In this document: piece by piece, positions 1 through 10,000 of the stretch
Numbering within the stretch: position 1 is the stretch's first letter
How the letters are laid out: every line of letters starts with the position of its first letter
NCBI GenBank assembly: GCA_013306675.1
Contig: JABLUY010000034.1
Location: 62,001 to 126,000 of the forward strand
Direction of reading: 5' to 3'
From: Thraustochytrium sp. TN22
Taxonomy: Eukaryota; Sar; Bigyra; Thraustochytrida; Thraustochytriidae
Length of the DNA: 64,000 bases
The notes under the pieces: generated by a model
The model's database searches: none
Told to the model about the DNA's origin: nothing
What the model saw: only the letters and a program-made list of their open reading frames with translations
Made by a program: the position numbers and the translations under genes

Positions 1-90
1 GAGCTCCATGCACGCCTGCTCGAACCGCGTCGACACATTCTGCTGCACCTCCTCGCTGCCCAGCAGCTGGCCCTGCGGCAGCCCCGGCAT
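1..90 (-). CDS. Possible 5' end of a gene leaving the left edge
   Basis: A minus-strand ATG opens a frame of 30 codons that reaches the first base of the window without a stop. The peptide starts MPGLPQGQLLGSEEVQQ and has a soluble, charged composition unlike the low-complexity shadows nearby. No domain can be recognised in so short a piece. The call rests only on the open frame and ordinary codon use, so it could be chance in this GC-rich DNA. Confidence 0.35.
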   Translation of the reverse strand, partial: MPGLPQGQLLGSEEVQQNVSTRFEQACMEL

Positions 91-915
91 CCTGCTCCCG
101 TCGAGCGCGCCCTTTTACCCCTGCTGCCGCTCGTACGTCGCGAGTGCCGCCGGGCCGACCAAGATGGAGACCGCGCAGCTGGCGAGGAGGACGGGGAGGC
201 CGACCGCGGCAGCGGGGCCGCGCGCGCCGCTCGCTGCTGCGCCCGCCTGCCGGGCTCGGGCTCGCGACCTTGCTTGGGCTTGCGTCTTTGCTTTTTCTTT
301 GGGCTGGCCGCGGCGGCGCCGCCGCCGGTTAGACGGGCGGGCTCGTGCGCCGCTAACGGACGGTCGTTCTCTAGTTTCGCCGCCAGCGCTGGCTGTGGAG
401 TGCCCTTCGAAGGTCTGACTCGCCGGCGCTCAGGCGCGGCGCAGCGCGTGGCCACTTGAAGGGGCGTGGAGAGAGAAGGAGGAGAGGGCCGTGGGTCGTC
501 CGTCCGTCGTCTTCCGCCGCCTCGTCGGGCCGCGTCCTGATGACCGGCCCAGATCGGGGTGTCGTGCGACGCTGCTGACGTGAGCGGGTATGTTTCGCCG
601 GTTTACCCGATGGGACTGCAGGAGCGAGTTGGGGGACTTGCAAATCGTCACACGCGCACTGTCGGAGCGCTTGCTTGCAGGCAGGCAGGCTGGCTGGCAG
701 GTAAGTAGGCAGGAAACGACACGCACTTGGGGAGCTTGCCAATTACGCGCGCTGGTGAGCTTTGCCTGGTGGCTTGGTTGCATATATTTCGCTCGCTCGC
801 TCGCTCGCTCGTGTGCATCAACATAAGAAACCTTCATTGTATCATTGTGGTAGCCTGGTACTGGTACAGGGGCAAAAAAACTCCGAGAAGCAGGAAAAGC
901 AGGAATCACACGACA
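91..915. other. Intergenic, no supported gene
   Basis: GC-rich spacer between the left-edge frame and the convergent side of the next gene. It holds short GC-rich runs, a cluster of GGCAGGCTGG-like repeats near 675-705 and a GCTC tetranucleotide run near 790-815. The ORFs here are short and of biased composition; I see no RNA gene. Confidence 0.5.
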
Positions 916-3495
916 TCAGAGCGTAAGGATGTCGTCGGCGATGTCGAGGAGCTCATTGTAGTCATCGGCGCCGCAGACGCGGAGGAAGCGTTGCGAGATG
1001 TCGGCAATGGTCTCGCGAGAATGGTCGTCGCGGACAATGTCAAAGTAGACGTGCGACTCGAGGGTCTCCTTGTTGGGCATGACCTCGACTTCGCGCACGA
1101 TCTCAAAGCGACCACCCTGGGAACGAGGAAAGTTCCCGTGCACGACGCAGCGCAGGATTTTGCGGCCGGCGCGCTCGAGGGAGTCGCAGCGGTAAAAGCA
1201 CGGAATGGAGGGCATGCCGAGCGGCACGACGTAGGGAATCTCGAAAGGGTGATCGATCCCGTCAAAGTGAAAGAGGAACTCGGCGTTGCTCATGAGCTTC
1301 TTGACGCCCTGGATGAGGACCCAGTCGCGCGACATGGTGACCCGGAAGCGGAAGAGCATGCTGCGCACCGTCTGGAAGATGAAGACCGGGTAGCCGTGCG
1401 CCTGAAGCATCTTGTGCACGCGCTTGCTCTCCTCCTGGTCCTGGCCGGTATTGATCCAGTTGCCGGTGACGTCGTAGTCCGGGTTGGCTGGCGACTGGTT
1501 GGGCGGAAAGGCGGAGGGCCGCGTCTCGCTGCGCAGGCGACGCAAAAAGTTGAGCTTGAACGCAGAGAACCGCGTGGTGGGCTCGATTTCGCTCTCCTTG
1601 GGCGTGAAGACGCCGGAAGCGTGCTGCTGCACGATGCTGGACTCCTTTTCGAGGTCGCGCTGGAAGTCCTCCATGGAGATGCCGCGGGAGATGAGGTAGC
1701 CCTCGATGTGCATCTGGACGACCTCGACGAACTTCTTGAACAGGTCGGCGAGCGAGTCGTCAGTAAACTGCACGAGCGCGTTGCTCTGAAAGAAGTCGCT
1801 GATGGCCTGCGTGAAGGACTCTTCCTCCTGCAGGTAGGCAGCGAGGTCGGCGGCGACACTGCGTACGGGGATGCGCTTCGGACCGGGCGGCCGCCGCCGC
1901 CGCGACGGCCTGGGCGCTGCGAGTGGAGCCCCGGACGACGAGGACGAGGACGAGGACGAGGAGGGGGCTTGCGCGTCATGACCCGGCGCGGGAGCTGGCG
2001 GCGGCGAGCCGGGCCCAGGCCCGGGCGAAGCGGAGGCCGGGGTGCCAGGCCCGGAGCCGCTGGCGTCGCTGGCGGCGCCGCTGCCAAAGTAATCCTCGCC
2101 GTTCATGAGCGTGTTCATGTCGAAGCCGCAGACGATGCCGCCCAACAGGTTGGAGGAAAAGTCCTCGATGGCCGTATCGGAGCTGCCAACAACGAGCTCG
2201 TCGGCCTGAAAAGCGTCGGCGCCCTCGCCAAGCTCGACCTGGTCCGGTGTGCCCTGGAAGCAGGAAAACTCCATCAGTTTGAGGAGAGCGCTCTCCGGCA
2301 GTACAGGCCGGCCGAGGCGCGATTGCGGCAGCGACAGGCGGCGCCGCATCTTGATCGGCAACGCGTCCTCGTCCTCGTCGCCCGGCCCCGTCTCCGCCGT
2401 GTACTGGTGCGGCAGGAGCGGCCGCGGCGCGGTCGTTGCGGCGGCATCCGCAAAACCATTGCCACCAATGTCCTCGCTGCCGACCAGGGGCGACTCCGGC
2501 TTGCGCTTGCGGGCGTCGGCATCAGCGTGGGCGCCAGGCGAGCCCGTGCTCGACGCGCTTGCGTCGGCACCGCCCGCATCCTCTCCGCTCGAGTTCGTCG
2601 TTGGAACCTCTGCGTCCGTCGTCGAGGTTGTGCCGGCCTCGTAAAAGTAGATGCTCTCGTAGTCGATCTCCGGCAGATCATCTCCGAGCCCGTCCGAGGA
2701 GGACGATGAAGCGAACCCAGGGAAGCCGCCGCCAGCGCCAGCATTTTCGTCCTTGATGAAGTGGGGCTGCTGAGCCTCGTCCTGCTGCGACTGCTGCTGT
2801 TGCAATGGCTGCTGCTGCTGCTGCTCTTGCTGATGAGAGCGGCCGCGACCGACGGGCGCTGGCGCGGCCTCGAGGCCGATCGGGTGCAGGTTGGCCGTGG
2901 GCTTGCGCTGGCGGCGCCGGCAAAAGATCTGAAAAGACGGCGAGTCGTAGGCGCCCATGTTGCGCAGCGTGATTCCATCGTCCAGCAGCTCGAAAAAGTA
3001 GGTGCGCATGACATGGAAGTTGTTGCAGGTGTGCTTGTTGCTAGCCCACTGGTAGTGCCAGCCCATGCGCTCGGCGTTGACCACAACCGTGACGCTGCCG
3101 CCGAAGAGGTTCTGGCGCTTGGAGCCGGGCTTCTCGAAGCCGTTCTCGTCGAAGACCACCTCGCCCTGGAAGACGTTGCCGCGCATCCACGGCAGCACGG
3201 GGCACTGGCGCGTCCGCTCGCGCTTGAGCGCCTCGCTCTCCTGAAGCATCTCACCGGGCTGCATGGCCGCCTCGTCCTCTGCGCCCTCGAACTGTGCCCA
3301 AACGCGCAGCCTGGACGGCTCCACCTTGCACTCGCGCGCCACAATCGTCACCTGCTGGCCACAGAACCCGGCCGCGACGTGCTTGGTGGGATGACACAGC
3401 GGAAAGCATCGCAGGTTCTTCCTCCCCGTCTGCTTGTTATTCCGCTGATACTTATCCTTGAACGGCGTCACGAACCGCACCTGCATCCCGGCCAT
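916..3495 (-). CDS. Large unrecognised protein, possible transcription factor
   Basis: An 859-residue frame that I cannot assign to a named family. Residues 1-200 form a compact, non-repetitive domain rich in Cys, His and aromatics (for example LRCFPLCHPTKH and HYQWASNKHTCNNFH), ending in the basic stretch FCRRRQRKP. A long disordered middle follows, with Gln runs near residues 220-240 and Ser, Pro and acidic tracts to about 560. A second globular domain occupies roughly 600-859. A conserved-looking N-terminal domain, basic tail and Gln/Ser/Pro linker are typical of transcription regulators with an Ig-fold (Rel/STAT/p53-like) DNA-binding domain, but no diagnostic motif was found, so this is only a suggestion. 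A start three codons downstream (MQVRF) is equally possible. A 660-aa frame on the opposite strand is its shadow. Confidence 0.75.
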   Translation of the reverse strand: MAGMQVRFVTPFKDKYQRNNKQTGRKNLRCFPLCHPTKHVAAGFCGQQVTIVARECKVEPSRLRVWAQFEGAEDEAAMQPGEMLQESEALKRERTRQCPVLPWMRGNVFQGEVVFDENGFEKPGSKRQNLFGGSVTVVVNAERMGWHYQWASNKHTCNNFHVMRTYFFELLDDGITLRNMGAYDSPSFQIFCRRRQRKPTANLHPIGLEAAPAPVGRGRSHQQEQQQQQPLQQQQSQQDEAQQPHFIKDENAGAGGGFPGFASSSSSDGLGDDLPEIDYESIYFYEAGTTSTTDAEVPTTNSSGEDAGGADASASSTGSPGAHADADARKRKPESPLVGSEDIGGNGFADAAATTAPRPLLPHQYTAETGPGDEDEDALPIKMRRRLSLPQSRLGRPVLPESALLKLMEFSCFQGTPDQVELGEGADAFQADELVVGSSDTAIEDFSSNLLGGIVCGFDMNTLMNGEDYFGSGAASDASGSGPGTPASASPGPGPGSPPPAPAPGHDAQAPSSSSSSSSSSGAPLAAPRPSRRRRPPGPKRIPVRSVAADLAAYLQEEESFTQAISDFFQSNALVQFTDDSLADLFKKFVEVVQMHIEGYLISRGISMEDFQRDLEKESSIVQQHASGVFTPKESEIEPTTRFSAFKLNFLRRLRSETRPSAFPPNQSPANPDYDVTGNWINTGQDQEESKRVHKMLQAHGYPVFIFQTVRSMLFRFRVTMSRDWVLIQGVKKLMSNAEFLFHFDGIDHPFEIPYVVPLGMPSIPCFYRCDSLERAGRKILRCVVHGNFPRSQGGRFEIVREVEVMPNKETLESHVYFDIVRDDHSRETIADISQRFLRVCGADDYNELLDIADDILTL

Positions 3496-3686
3496 GCCTC
3501 GCGCCTCGCTGCGCCGCCCGCGCGACGCGCGCTCCTCCTTCAGGCCGCCCGCCCGCCCACCAAGCCGCCTCCGAGTCGGCCGCGATGCGAGCCCCCGCGA
3601 CGATGCCGCGCGTCCGGTTCGCGCCCCGCCCCGGCCCCGTCACGCCGCGCCCTCCGTCGCGGTCGCGGTCGCCGCCGCCGCCAGGC

Positions 3687-3726
<40 letters not shown>

Positions 3727-4844
3727 GCGCTCGCTCGCTCGGGTTCTGTAGCGCCGCGCCGCGCCGCGCCGCGCCGCGCGCGGGCCTCGCGGAGCTGGTG
3801 GCGGCGGCGGCGGGGCCGCGCGTGCTCGCGCCGAGCCGCGCCGCGCCGAGTCGCGCTGCGCGCGCGGGGGCTCCGCCTGCGAAGGAGCCTCCTCCTCCCC
3901 CGCGCCCGCTCGCTGCTCGTCGCGCGCCTGCCGCTCGCGCCAGTGCAGCTGCCGGCGTTGGGGTTCTGGCTGGCTGCTCGCGCGGGCGGCCGGCGGCGCT
4001 CGGAGCTCGGATTTGAATTTGAATTTGGATTTGGATTTGAATTCGAATTCCAAGTCCAGGTGCCAGCCAGGTCGAAGCAAATCGTCAACGCGTTCGTAGC
4101 GCGGCTTGTGCGGCTCGAGGACTTTGGGCTCAGAGTCAGGTCCGAGTCTGACAGCTGACAGACTGACACAGCCGAGCCGCGTGCGTTGCGGCGCGGGCGC
4201 GGCTGGCTGCAGTGTCGGCAGCGGCAGGCCGGGGTCAAGAGGGACGGGCATTACCGCGCGCGCCGCGCCGGGCCATTGCACTGCCAGTGGCATGACGCGG
4301 GGCCTGGCTGGACCAAGGATGGTTGCGATGATCCTGCTTCCTCCATGCGCTTCTGCTCGCGTGGTCGCCTGCTTTTCCAACTGCATGCGCTTGCTCCCCA
4401 AGCACTCCAGCTCGCAGTCAGCTGCTCGGCAGCTGTCAGGCTGCACTCGCTGAGCAAGTCCTGACTCCTGCGAGCGAGTCCCGTGGCCGGGCACTGCAGT
4501 GCCGGGCCGGCGCAGCGGCAGCGCCCACGCCGCCTCTGTTTGCACTGCAAACAGTGGTCGCAATGTCATGGGCATTTTAGCCGTGAGGCGTTGTGCGCGG
4601 CTTCCAGCTGGCTGCGATCTCTCTTCATGCCAAGTTCATGGGTTAATGCTCGGGTCGCGCCTCACCCTCGATTACAGCCTGAGGTTTTCCCTCTCACAGT
4701 CAGAAGCTGGTCACACACTGCCGTGCTGCGACTGTGCGCCACCACGGCCACCCGTGGTGGCCAACTTGAAGGCCCAAGGTGGACACTCGGACGGCCGGCC
4801 CAACCAGCCAGCCCTGCGGCGAAAAGTCCTGGCTGCTCTAGCTA
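3496..4844. other. Upstream region of the unrecognised gene
   Basis: No supported gene. It contains a long CCG/GCC trinucleotide run at about 3660-3730 just upstream of the start codon, repeated CGCGCCG units near 3750-3780, and a short AT-rich island at 4013-4050 with repeated GAATTTG/GGATTTG words. The AT-rich patch stands out in GC-rich surroundings and is a possible promoter element. ORFs crossing it on both strands are Arg/Ala-rich shadows. Confidence 0.5.
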
Positions 4845-4851
4845 GCAGGCT
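4845..4851 (+). repeat. Left target-site duplication of the transposon
   Basis: GCAGGCT directly outside the left terminal repeat. The same seven bases lie directly outside the right terminal repeat. Seven-base duplications are unusual for Harbinger-type elements (three bases) and Kolobok (four), and closer to the range of Dada or P-like elements. Confidence 0.65.
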
Positions 4852-4852
4852 A

Positions 4853-4867
4853 ATGGACCCTGCGCCG
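4853..4867 (+). repeat. Left terminal inverted repeat
   Basis: ATGGACCCTGCGCCG, found exactly inverted at the other end of the element. Similarity does not continue further inward, so the repeat is short. The outermost element base on each side (4852 and 11528) is mismatched if the seven-base target duplication is placed as proposed. Confidence 0.75.
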
Positions 4868-5825
4868 TCTCAATATGTATAATACGTGTTAAGGCGCACC
4901 TGCGCCGGGGGGCCGGCAGCGAAGCTCGGCGTCTATTCCCAGTGAAGCAGCAGAAATGCCTGCTTGCGCGTGGATGGCTTCGTGCGCTCGTGCGGGCGTG
5001 GCGGGGAGGGGGCGCGCTGACGGGCGGGGCTAGTCGGCGTGTGGTGGTGTGAGGCCGCGCTGGTGCGCGTGCCGAGGCTTCGCGGTCCCGCTGAAGGCGG
5101 CGGCGAACCGACATTGGGCGGGCTCATCCACGGTTTGGACGCCTACTTCGAGCACTTGGTGCACAGGAGTGAGGGCTTCGGGTTCGTGTTGGGGCTGCTC
5201 TAGGGCTTCTATACATCACCCTCGACATCCCGCCACTACGTCAGCCCACCATACTGGGTCGAGACGTCGGAATTGCCCCTAGGAGGTGGCGAGACGTCGA
5301 TCTTGACGATTTTGGTGGTGCTCTCCTGAGCTCGCACGCTCTCCTGGTGCCCCGGCGCGTCTTGGCTACGGCTGAGAGGGTGGTTGGAGGCTCTGATACT
5401 CGTGTGCTAGCTTCTGAGACGCCTCGACGGCTTCGGCAGAGGAGTTCGAAGGAAGTCCAAAAAAAGTCTCTCCTTGGTGTCCCGCTCAGTCTCGCCACAG
5501 GCTTTGATTAGTCGCAAAGACCTTCACATCAGGTGGACCTATACCTGAACGTTCTCCAAAGCGAATTGTGGGCTTTTGAAAGCCTACATAGGCGCTGTGC
5601 GGGTCATTGGCCTGAGGGACTCAAAAGGAGGTCCCCACGTCGAGCTCTGCCGTGGCCTTGGGAGCGATTGAGCAGCTAGGACGTAGACCAGGGCCTGCCG
5701 TGACTCTTACGAGGTGATTCCAGGGCCAAAGTGGCGCTTTGGAGGTCTGAGGCGCACCTGAACTCCATCTGGGTGCCTGCCATCAACAAGCAGGTGATCT
5801 GCGTGCGGCCGCTACTGGCCAAGAC
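4868..5825. other. Non-coding left arm of the transposon
   Basis: About 950 bases between the left terminus and the THAP-like gene. No frame here has coding character. The stretch is less GC-rich than the host flanks. It probably holds the promoter of the THAP-like gene and transposase binding sites. An upstream exon cannot be excluded, because the zinc-ligand part of the THAP-like domain is irregular. Confidence 0.5.
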
Positions 5826-7049
5826 ATGGATCAAGACGACGCGGAGCCTTCTCAGAAGAAGCGGCGCACTCGTCGCTCGCCGAAGGGCAGTTGTTTGTGC
5901 ACCAAGGTGGTGGCACGTGCCAGAGTTGGTGCATGCCAAGAGGCCGATCGTGACGGTGGCGAGCTTACGGTGTCGGGGTACTTAGTCAAGCTTCCTGGAG
6001 CAAAGCGTGCGCATAATGGGATCAACGTGCGTGCTCGCTGGCTAAAGCACCTCGGCATCCAAGAGTCCCAGTTGAGGGAGGTGGCGCCAACCAGTCAGTA
6101 TGTTGGATATCGGCATTTCCGGCCTGAATGCTTCGTGCGCTTAGATGACAGCGTTCCTCCAGTTGGGCCAGACTCCACAGACTACTCCAATTGCGCTCGC
6201 AGACTGCTCTTCTACGTGGATGTTTCAGCCCGGACGGACCCGGCCGACAAATTCACCCTCACGACCCATTCGAGAAATATATCGCGTCCAAGACCAGCTG
6301 CGATTGTCGTCCCGGACGTTAAGTTTTCTGCTTGTGTGTCGCCGCGCACGGGCACTGCTCTCACTTCCTCTCGCCTGGATCGGGCCAGCACAGCTGCACT
6401 GAAGTCGCACGGGCTGGAAAGCCCGAGGCATGTCGCCTCGGCTCTTGGCGTCCTAGCGGGGCTCGTCATGGTAGAAGGTGAACGTGCCGACGAGGAACGG
6501 ACGCGGCGCGATGACGCGGAGAAAGCCCTCGCAAATGCGCTTGTAGATATTACGGAAGTGCTTGCCCTGAATGAGGAGGTCGAAGCTGAGAAGTACGACG
6601 CCGAGCACGCTATGGAGGTGCAGTTTGCAATTGCGTCTGCACAGCTTGCCAAGGCGCAATCTGACCTGAAAGCAACCGAAGCCTCAGCCCGCGAAACAAA
6701 ACGTCTCCACGACGCGGCGAGCGCCCTCTTCGAGGCGTCCAGGTCCACGGATGAAGAGGAGCTCCAGGCGTTGCGGAGGGATGTGGACAGCGCCACGGCA
6801 AGGATCAGGGAGGCGGAGGAGCGGGAGGATTGCGCTCGACAAGCTCGTCGAGACCTGCAGGACCAAGTCAGCCTATTTAAAGGGCAGCGTGGAGTGTGTG
6901 GAGTGGTCACGCCATTCCACGAGGGGTTCCTCGAAGCGAGGGGTCGCATGTTGGCCGACGCCGACCGGCAAGCGAGTTTGGGTGATGCTACGGGTGATGC
7001 TGCTGATCCGGTGCTCGCCTCGGATATTGAGAGTTGCGATAATTATTAG
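5826..7049 (+). CDS. THAP-like coiled-coil protein of the transposon
   Basis: A 407-residue protein. Residues 1-20 are basic (KKRRTRR, a likely nuclear signal). A THAP-like domain follows at about 22-115: CLC near the start, the RARWLKHL helix, then YRHFRPECF, which closely matches the SEHFTPDCF box of THAP domains, and a following SVPP in place of the AVPT box. The Cys of the final C-x2-H pair is Gly here (VGYRH), so zinc binding may be altered. From about residue 215 to 350 the sequence is a Glu/Arg/Ala-rich heptad coiled coil, probably for oligomerisation. Its stop lies 19 bases from the stop of the convergent transposase gene. Probable role: binding transposon ends and recruiting the transposase, as separate DNA-binding subunits do in Harbinger elements. 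The degree of divergence makes the THAP call probable rather than certain. Confidence 0.7.
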   Translation: MDQDDAEPSQKKRRTRRSPKGSCLCTKVVARARVGACQEADRDGGELTVSGYLVKLPGAKRAHNGINVRARWLKHLGIQESQLREVAPTSQYVGYRHFRPECFVRLDDSVPPVGPDSTDYSNCARRLLFYVDVSARTDPADKFTLTTHSRNISRPRPAAIVVPDVKFSACVSPRTGTALTSSRLDRASTAALKSHGLESPRHVASALGVLAGLVMVEGERADEERTRRDDAEKALANALVDITEVLALNEEVEAEKYDAEHAMEVQFAIASAQLAKAQSDLKATEASARETKRLHDAASALFEASRSTDEEELQALRRDVDSATARIREAEEREDCARQARRDLQDQVSLFKGQRGVCGVVTPFHEGFLEARGRMLADADRQASLGDATGDAADPVLASDIESCDNY

Positions 7050-7068
7050 TACCATGGTACCCAGTGTT

Positions 7069-10000
7069 TCAGATGAGGTGGTGCAAGAAGGCTGGTAGCT
7101 TGGCGCGCTTCTCAGGAGCTGCATCGCTGGTGTCTAAGAGCGCGAGCCACCGCTTCATCCTCGCGGTATAGGCTGAGCGCAAGAGGTACAGACTCGCATG
7201 ACAGACGTCGAATCGGTCGTACTTATCGGTGGTTGTGATCTGGCCCGGACGATCGCGACGTTTGCAGCTGGGGGCGCCCACAAAGTTAGTGAGCCCGAGA
7301 AGGAAATACCATGCATGGTTGGCGCGCTGCATGTTCTGCTTGTTCACACAGTGAGAGAGGAAATGGAAAGCTTTGATATCCCCAAACCTGTGTTCCACGA
7401 AAGCACGCTTGGCCGAGTTCTCCCGGTTCTGGTTCACCTCCTCCGGCAGAAAATGATCCTTCTTCTTGCCGAACGTGATCTTATGTGCTGGTGATGCGAC
7501 GTTGTTCATGTTTGGAAGCCGGAGGCCAACGTTCGACGCGCCCTTGTCGTACAGCAGGCGAAGGTGCGGTTTGAGCTTGCTGAGGCGCTTGGATGCGACA
7601 GCCTCGATGAGGCTCGCCTCGCTTGCTCGAGCCAGGACGAGTGGGCTTGCGGTGTGAACCATGCCGTTGGGGAGCGCAAGGATGAGACCGCGCAACGCCG
7701 GGCCTCCGACCTTGTCCGAGTAGACCTCAATGTCAAAGTTGCCGTTGATGCTGGCGCAAGGGAAGTCACTGCAGTCGCCCACACAAAGGATGTCGGTGAG
7801 GTCGCCCTCCTTGAATGAGTCCGGATTCACTTCTAAGAGGCACTCTGGGAGATAGTCGAAGCTGGTAAGTAGCTGTCCCACGACCCCTAGAACAGGGAAG
7901 AAGCGCTTGATGCGAGTTTGCACCGGCTTGGGCGAAGTAAATCCTTCCAGGGCAGCAAGCGCCCCATTGGTCAAGCCAAGGCGCAGGACCATCATGCAGT
8001 AGATCATCGACCGCGGGTTGGCCAGAAAGTCGGGAAATAGCTCCTTCATGACTGCGCGTACGTCGTTGGGAGACTCGAGCACGGGCATCTCACCCTTTAC
8101 ATCGATTCCATCTTCGAGAACGCGCCGCCAGAGCTCCTCCGAGGTTGGATGAAAGACCGATTGGAAGAAGCGCACGAAGTGCTCGCTCGAGGGAAAGCCG
8201 AGGAGAGAGTTGCAGCGCTGCTCGCGCTTAATCTCAGGCTTCCTGGCAAGCCAGGCAATGTAGTTGCGCTGGAGCTGACGCAAAACATGCACCTGCAATT
8301 TGAACATGGCCTTCGACCACGCAAATGGGCCATCGAGTTGGCGCTGGGCAAAGCCGGCTTCGGCTGCAGCACCGGCACTGGTGAGCTCAGGTTGCCTTTG
8401 CCGATGAAGGAAAACATCCACCTGTCTTATCAGCTTGGAACCATCGCTGACGGTGCCATCGAGTCTCATCTGGGCCGCGGCTGCATCTTGCGTCTGCCGT
8501 GCTGGGCGCGCTCTTTTGCGCGGCCTCTCCTTCTGATGGCTTTGCCGTCCATGTTGCTCCCCGAGTGTTGGTATGATGAGGGCATCCTCGTCGTCCGAGT
8601 CCACTTCCAACGACCCACTCCGCTCCGACTCGGTGAGCGCGTCAGCCGAGGCCTGCCAGGCCCGCCTTGCGCTCTCGGTCTTTCGGCTGTACGAGTCAGT
8701 GGTCTGGATTGTGTCAATCAAGCGTCTCACGTCAGGCGGGAAGCGATCCTGGATTGCCTTGGCGAAGTCTTCGGGAGGCAGGTTCCACGCTGCTCGGCAG
8801 CGCTGTAGAATCGCAACGAGGAGCACAACCGCAAATTGATGGCTGCAGAGCGAGGTCTGCTGCCAACATGTACACCGTGAGTATGGATAGGGTAGCGGTA
8901 CCAGCGCGTCCGAGTTCTCGCGCACAGCGAATAAGACGACCGCCGCTTGCTGCGTGCTCTTCATGCTTGAGTGGCAACGAATGTGCACCACCATGGGTGG
9001 TACGTTGTCACGAAAGCCCGGCGGCGCCTCCGTGAACCAGGCTGCCGCGCCTTGTGTAAAGACCTTGACCGTGCCGAGCACGAGGTGGCCACCGTTGATG
9101 AGACGCATCCCACGATCCTTCGTTGTCGGGAAACGGGGCGCGAAGTCATCGAGAGCCTGAGCGTCGATCCTGGCAACTCGATTCTCCGCGAGCTCAAGCA
9201 GCCCTGCGAGTCCAACCGGAAGAGCGTTCTTCTGCAACACGTATTGGAGAGCGACGGGAGTATATGAGTCGAAGGCCAGCAGGGACGGCATGCTGATGCA
9301 AAGGTGCCTGGCCCCCCGGCCGTGGATCTCGAAGAACTTCTTCAATGTGTCTCGCGCCGTCGACACAGAGCACGACGACTCGAGCGAGAATCCGCGCCAT
9401 GACAAGAAGTTTGCAATCTCGCTCTTCGTCCAGATGTCCAGGGGCTTATCCGCTCCCCGATTTGCGAGCAGGGCGATATCCGGAGCCCTCGGAGGATCGA
9501 AGCGTTCAGCATTCGTGGCCTTGTGCGAGTATGAGTACACTCCCTCGGTACAGCAGTTGAACGCGTGCACGGTGTCGACCTTCAAGTAGGTTAGGACTTG
9601 CACAGTGCGCGAGGCCGCCGTCATGGGTATAACGCGGCTCACATCGCTCAAGCAGACCAGGCGCCAGCTGAGTGGTGGAAGAGGGCCCAGCACCGAGGAC
9701 GGCGGGAGCAGCTGCGGCCGCTGGGGTTCGTCCTGGGACACGCAGACAATCACAGGGTAGGACTCGAAGACGACCATGGAGTGGGCGAGCTGTTCGACCA
9801 GGAGTGACTCGTCGCTCCAGAGCGTGTCCGGATGTGAACGTTGACCGATAATCTCGCGCCACTGGTCGACGCATTGGGAGAGCAGGTTGTCGCGGCAATC
9901 GTAAAAGTCGAGACTGTCACCATCGATCTCCCCGATTGTGTTGGAGACAACTTCCGAGTATACTCGCACGCACTCCGTCACGGCTTGCTGCGCCGTTCCC

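Noticed and set aside
727-2709. 660-aa plus-strand ORF
   Set aside because: Antisense to the large minus-strand gene; composition (Val/Leu/Ala/Asp/Arg blocks) is that of the reverse complement of GC-rich coding DNA, and no domain is present.
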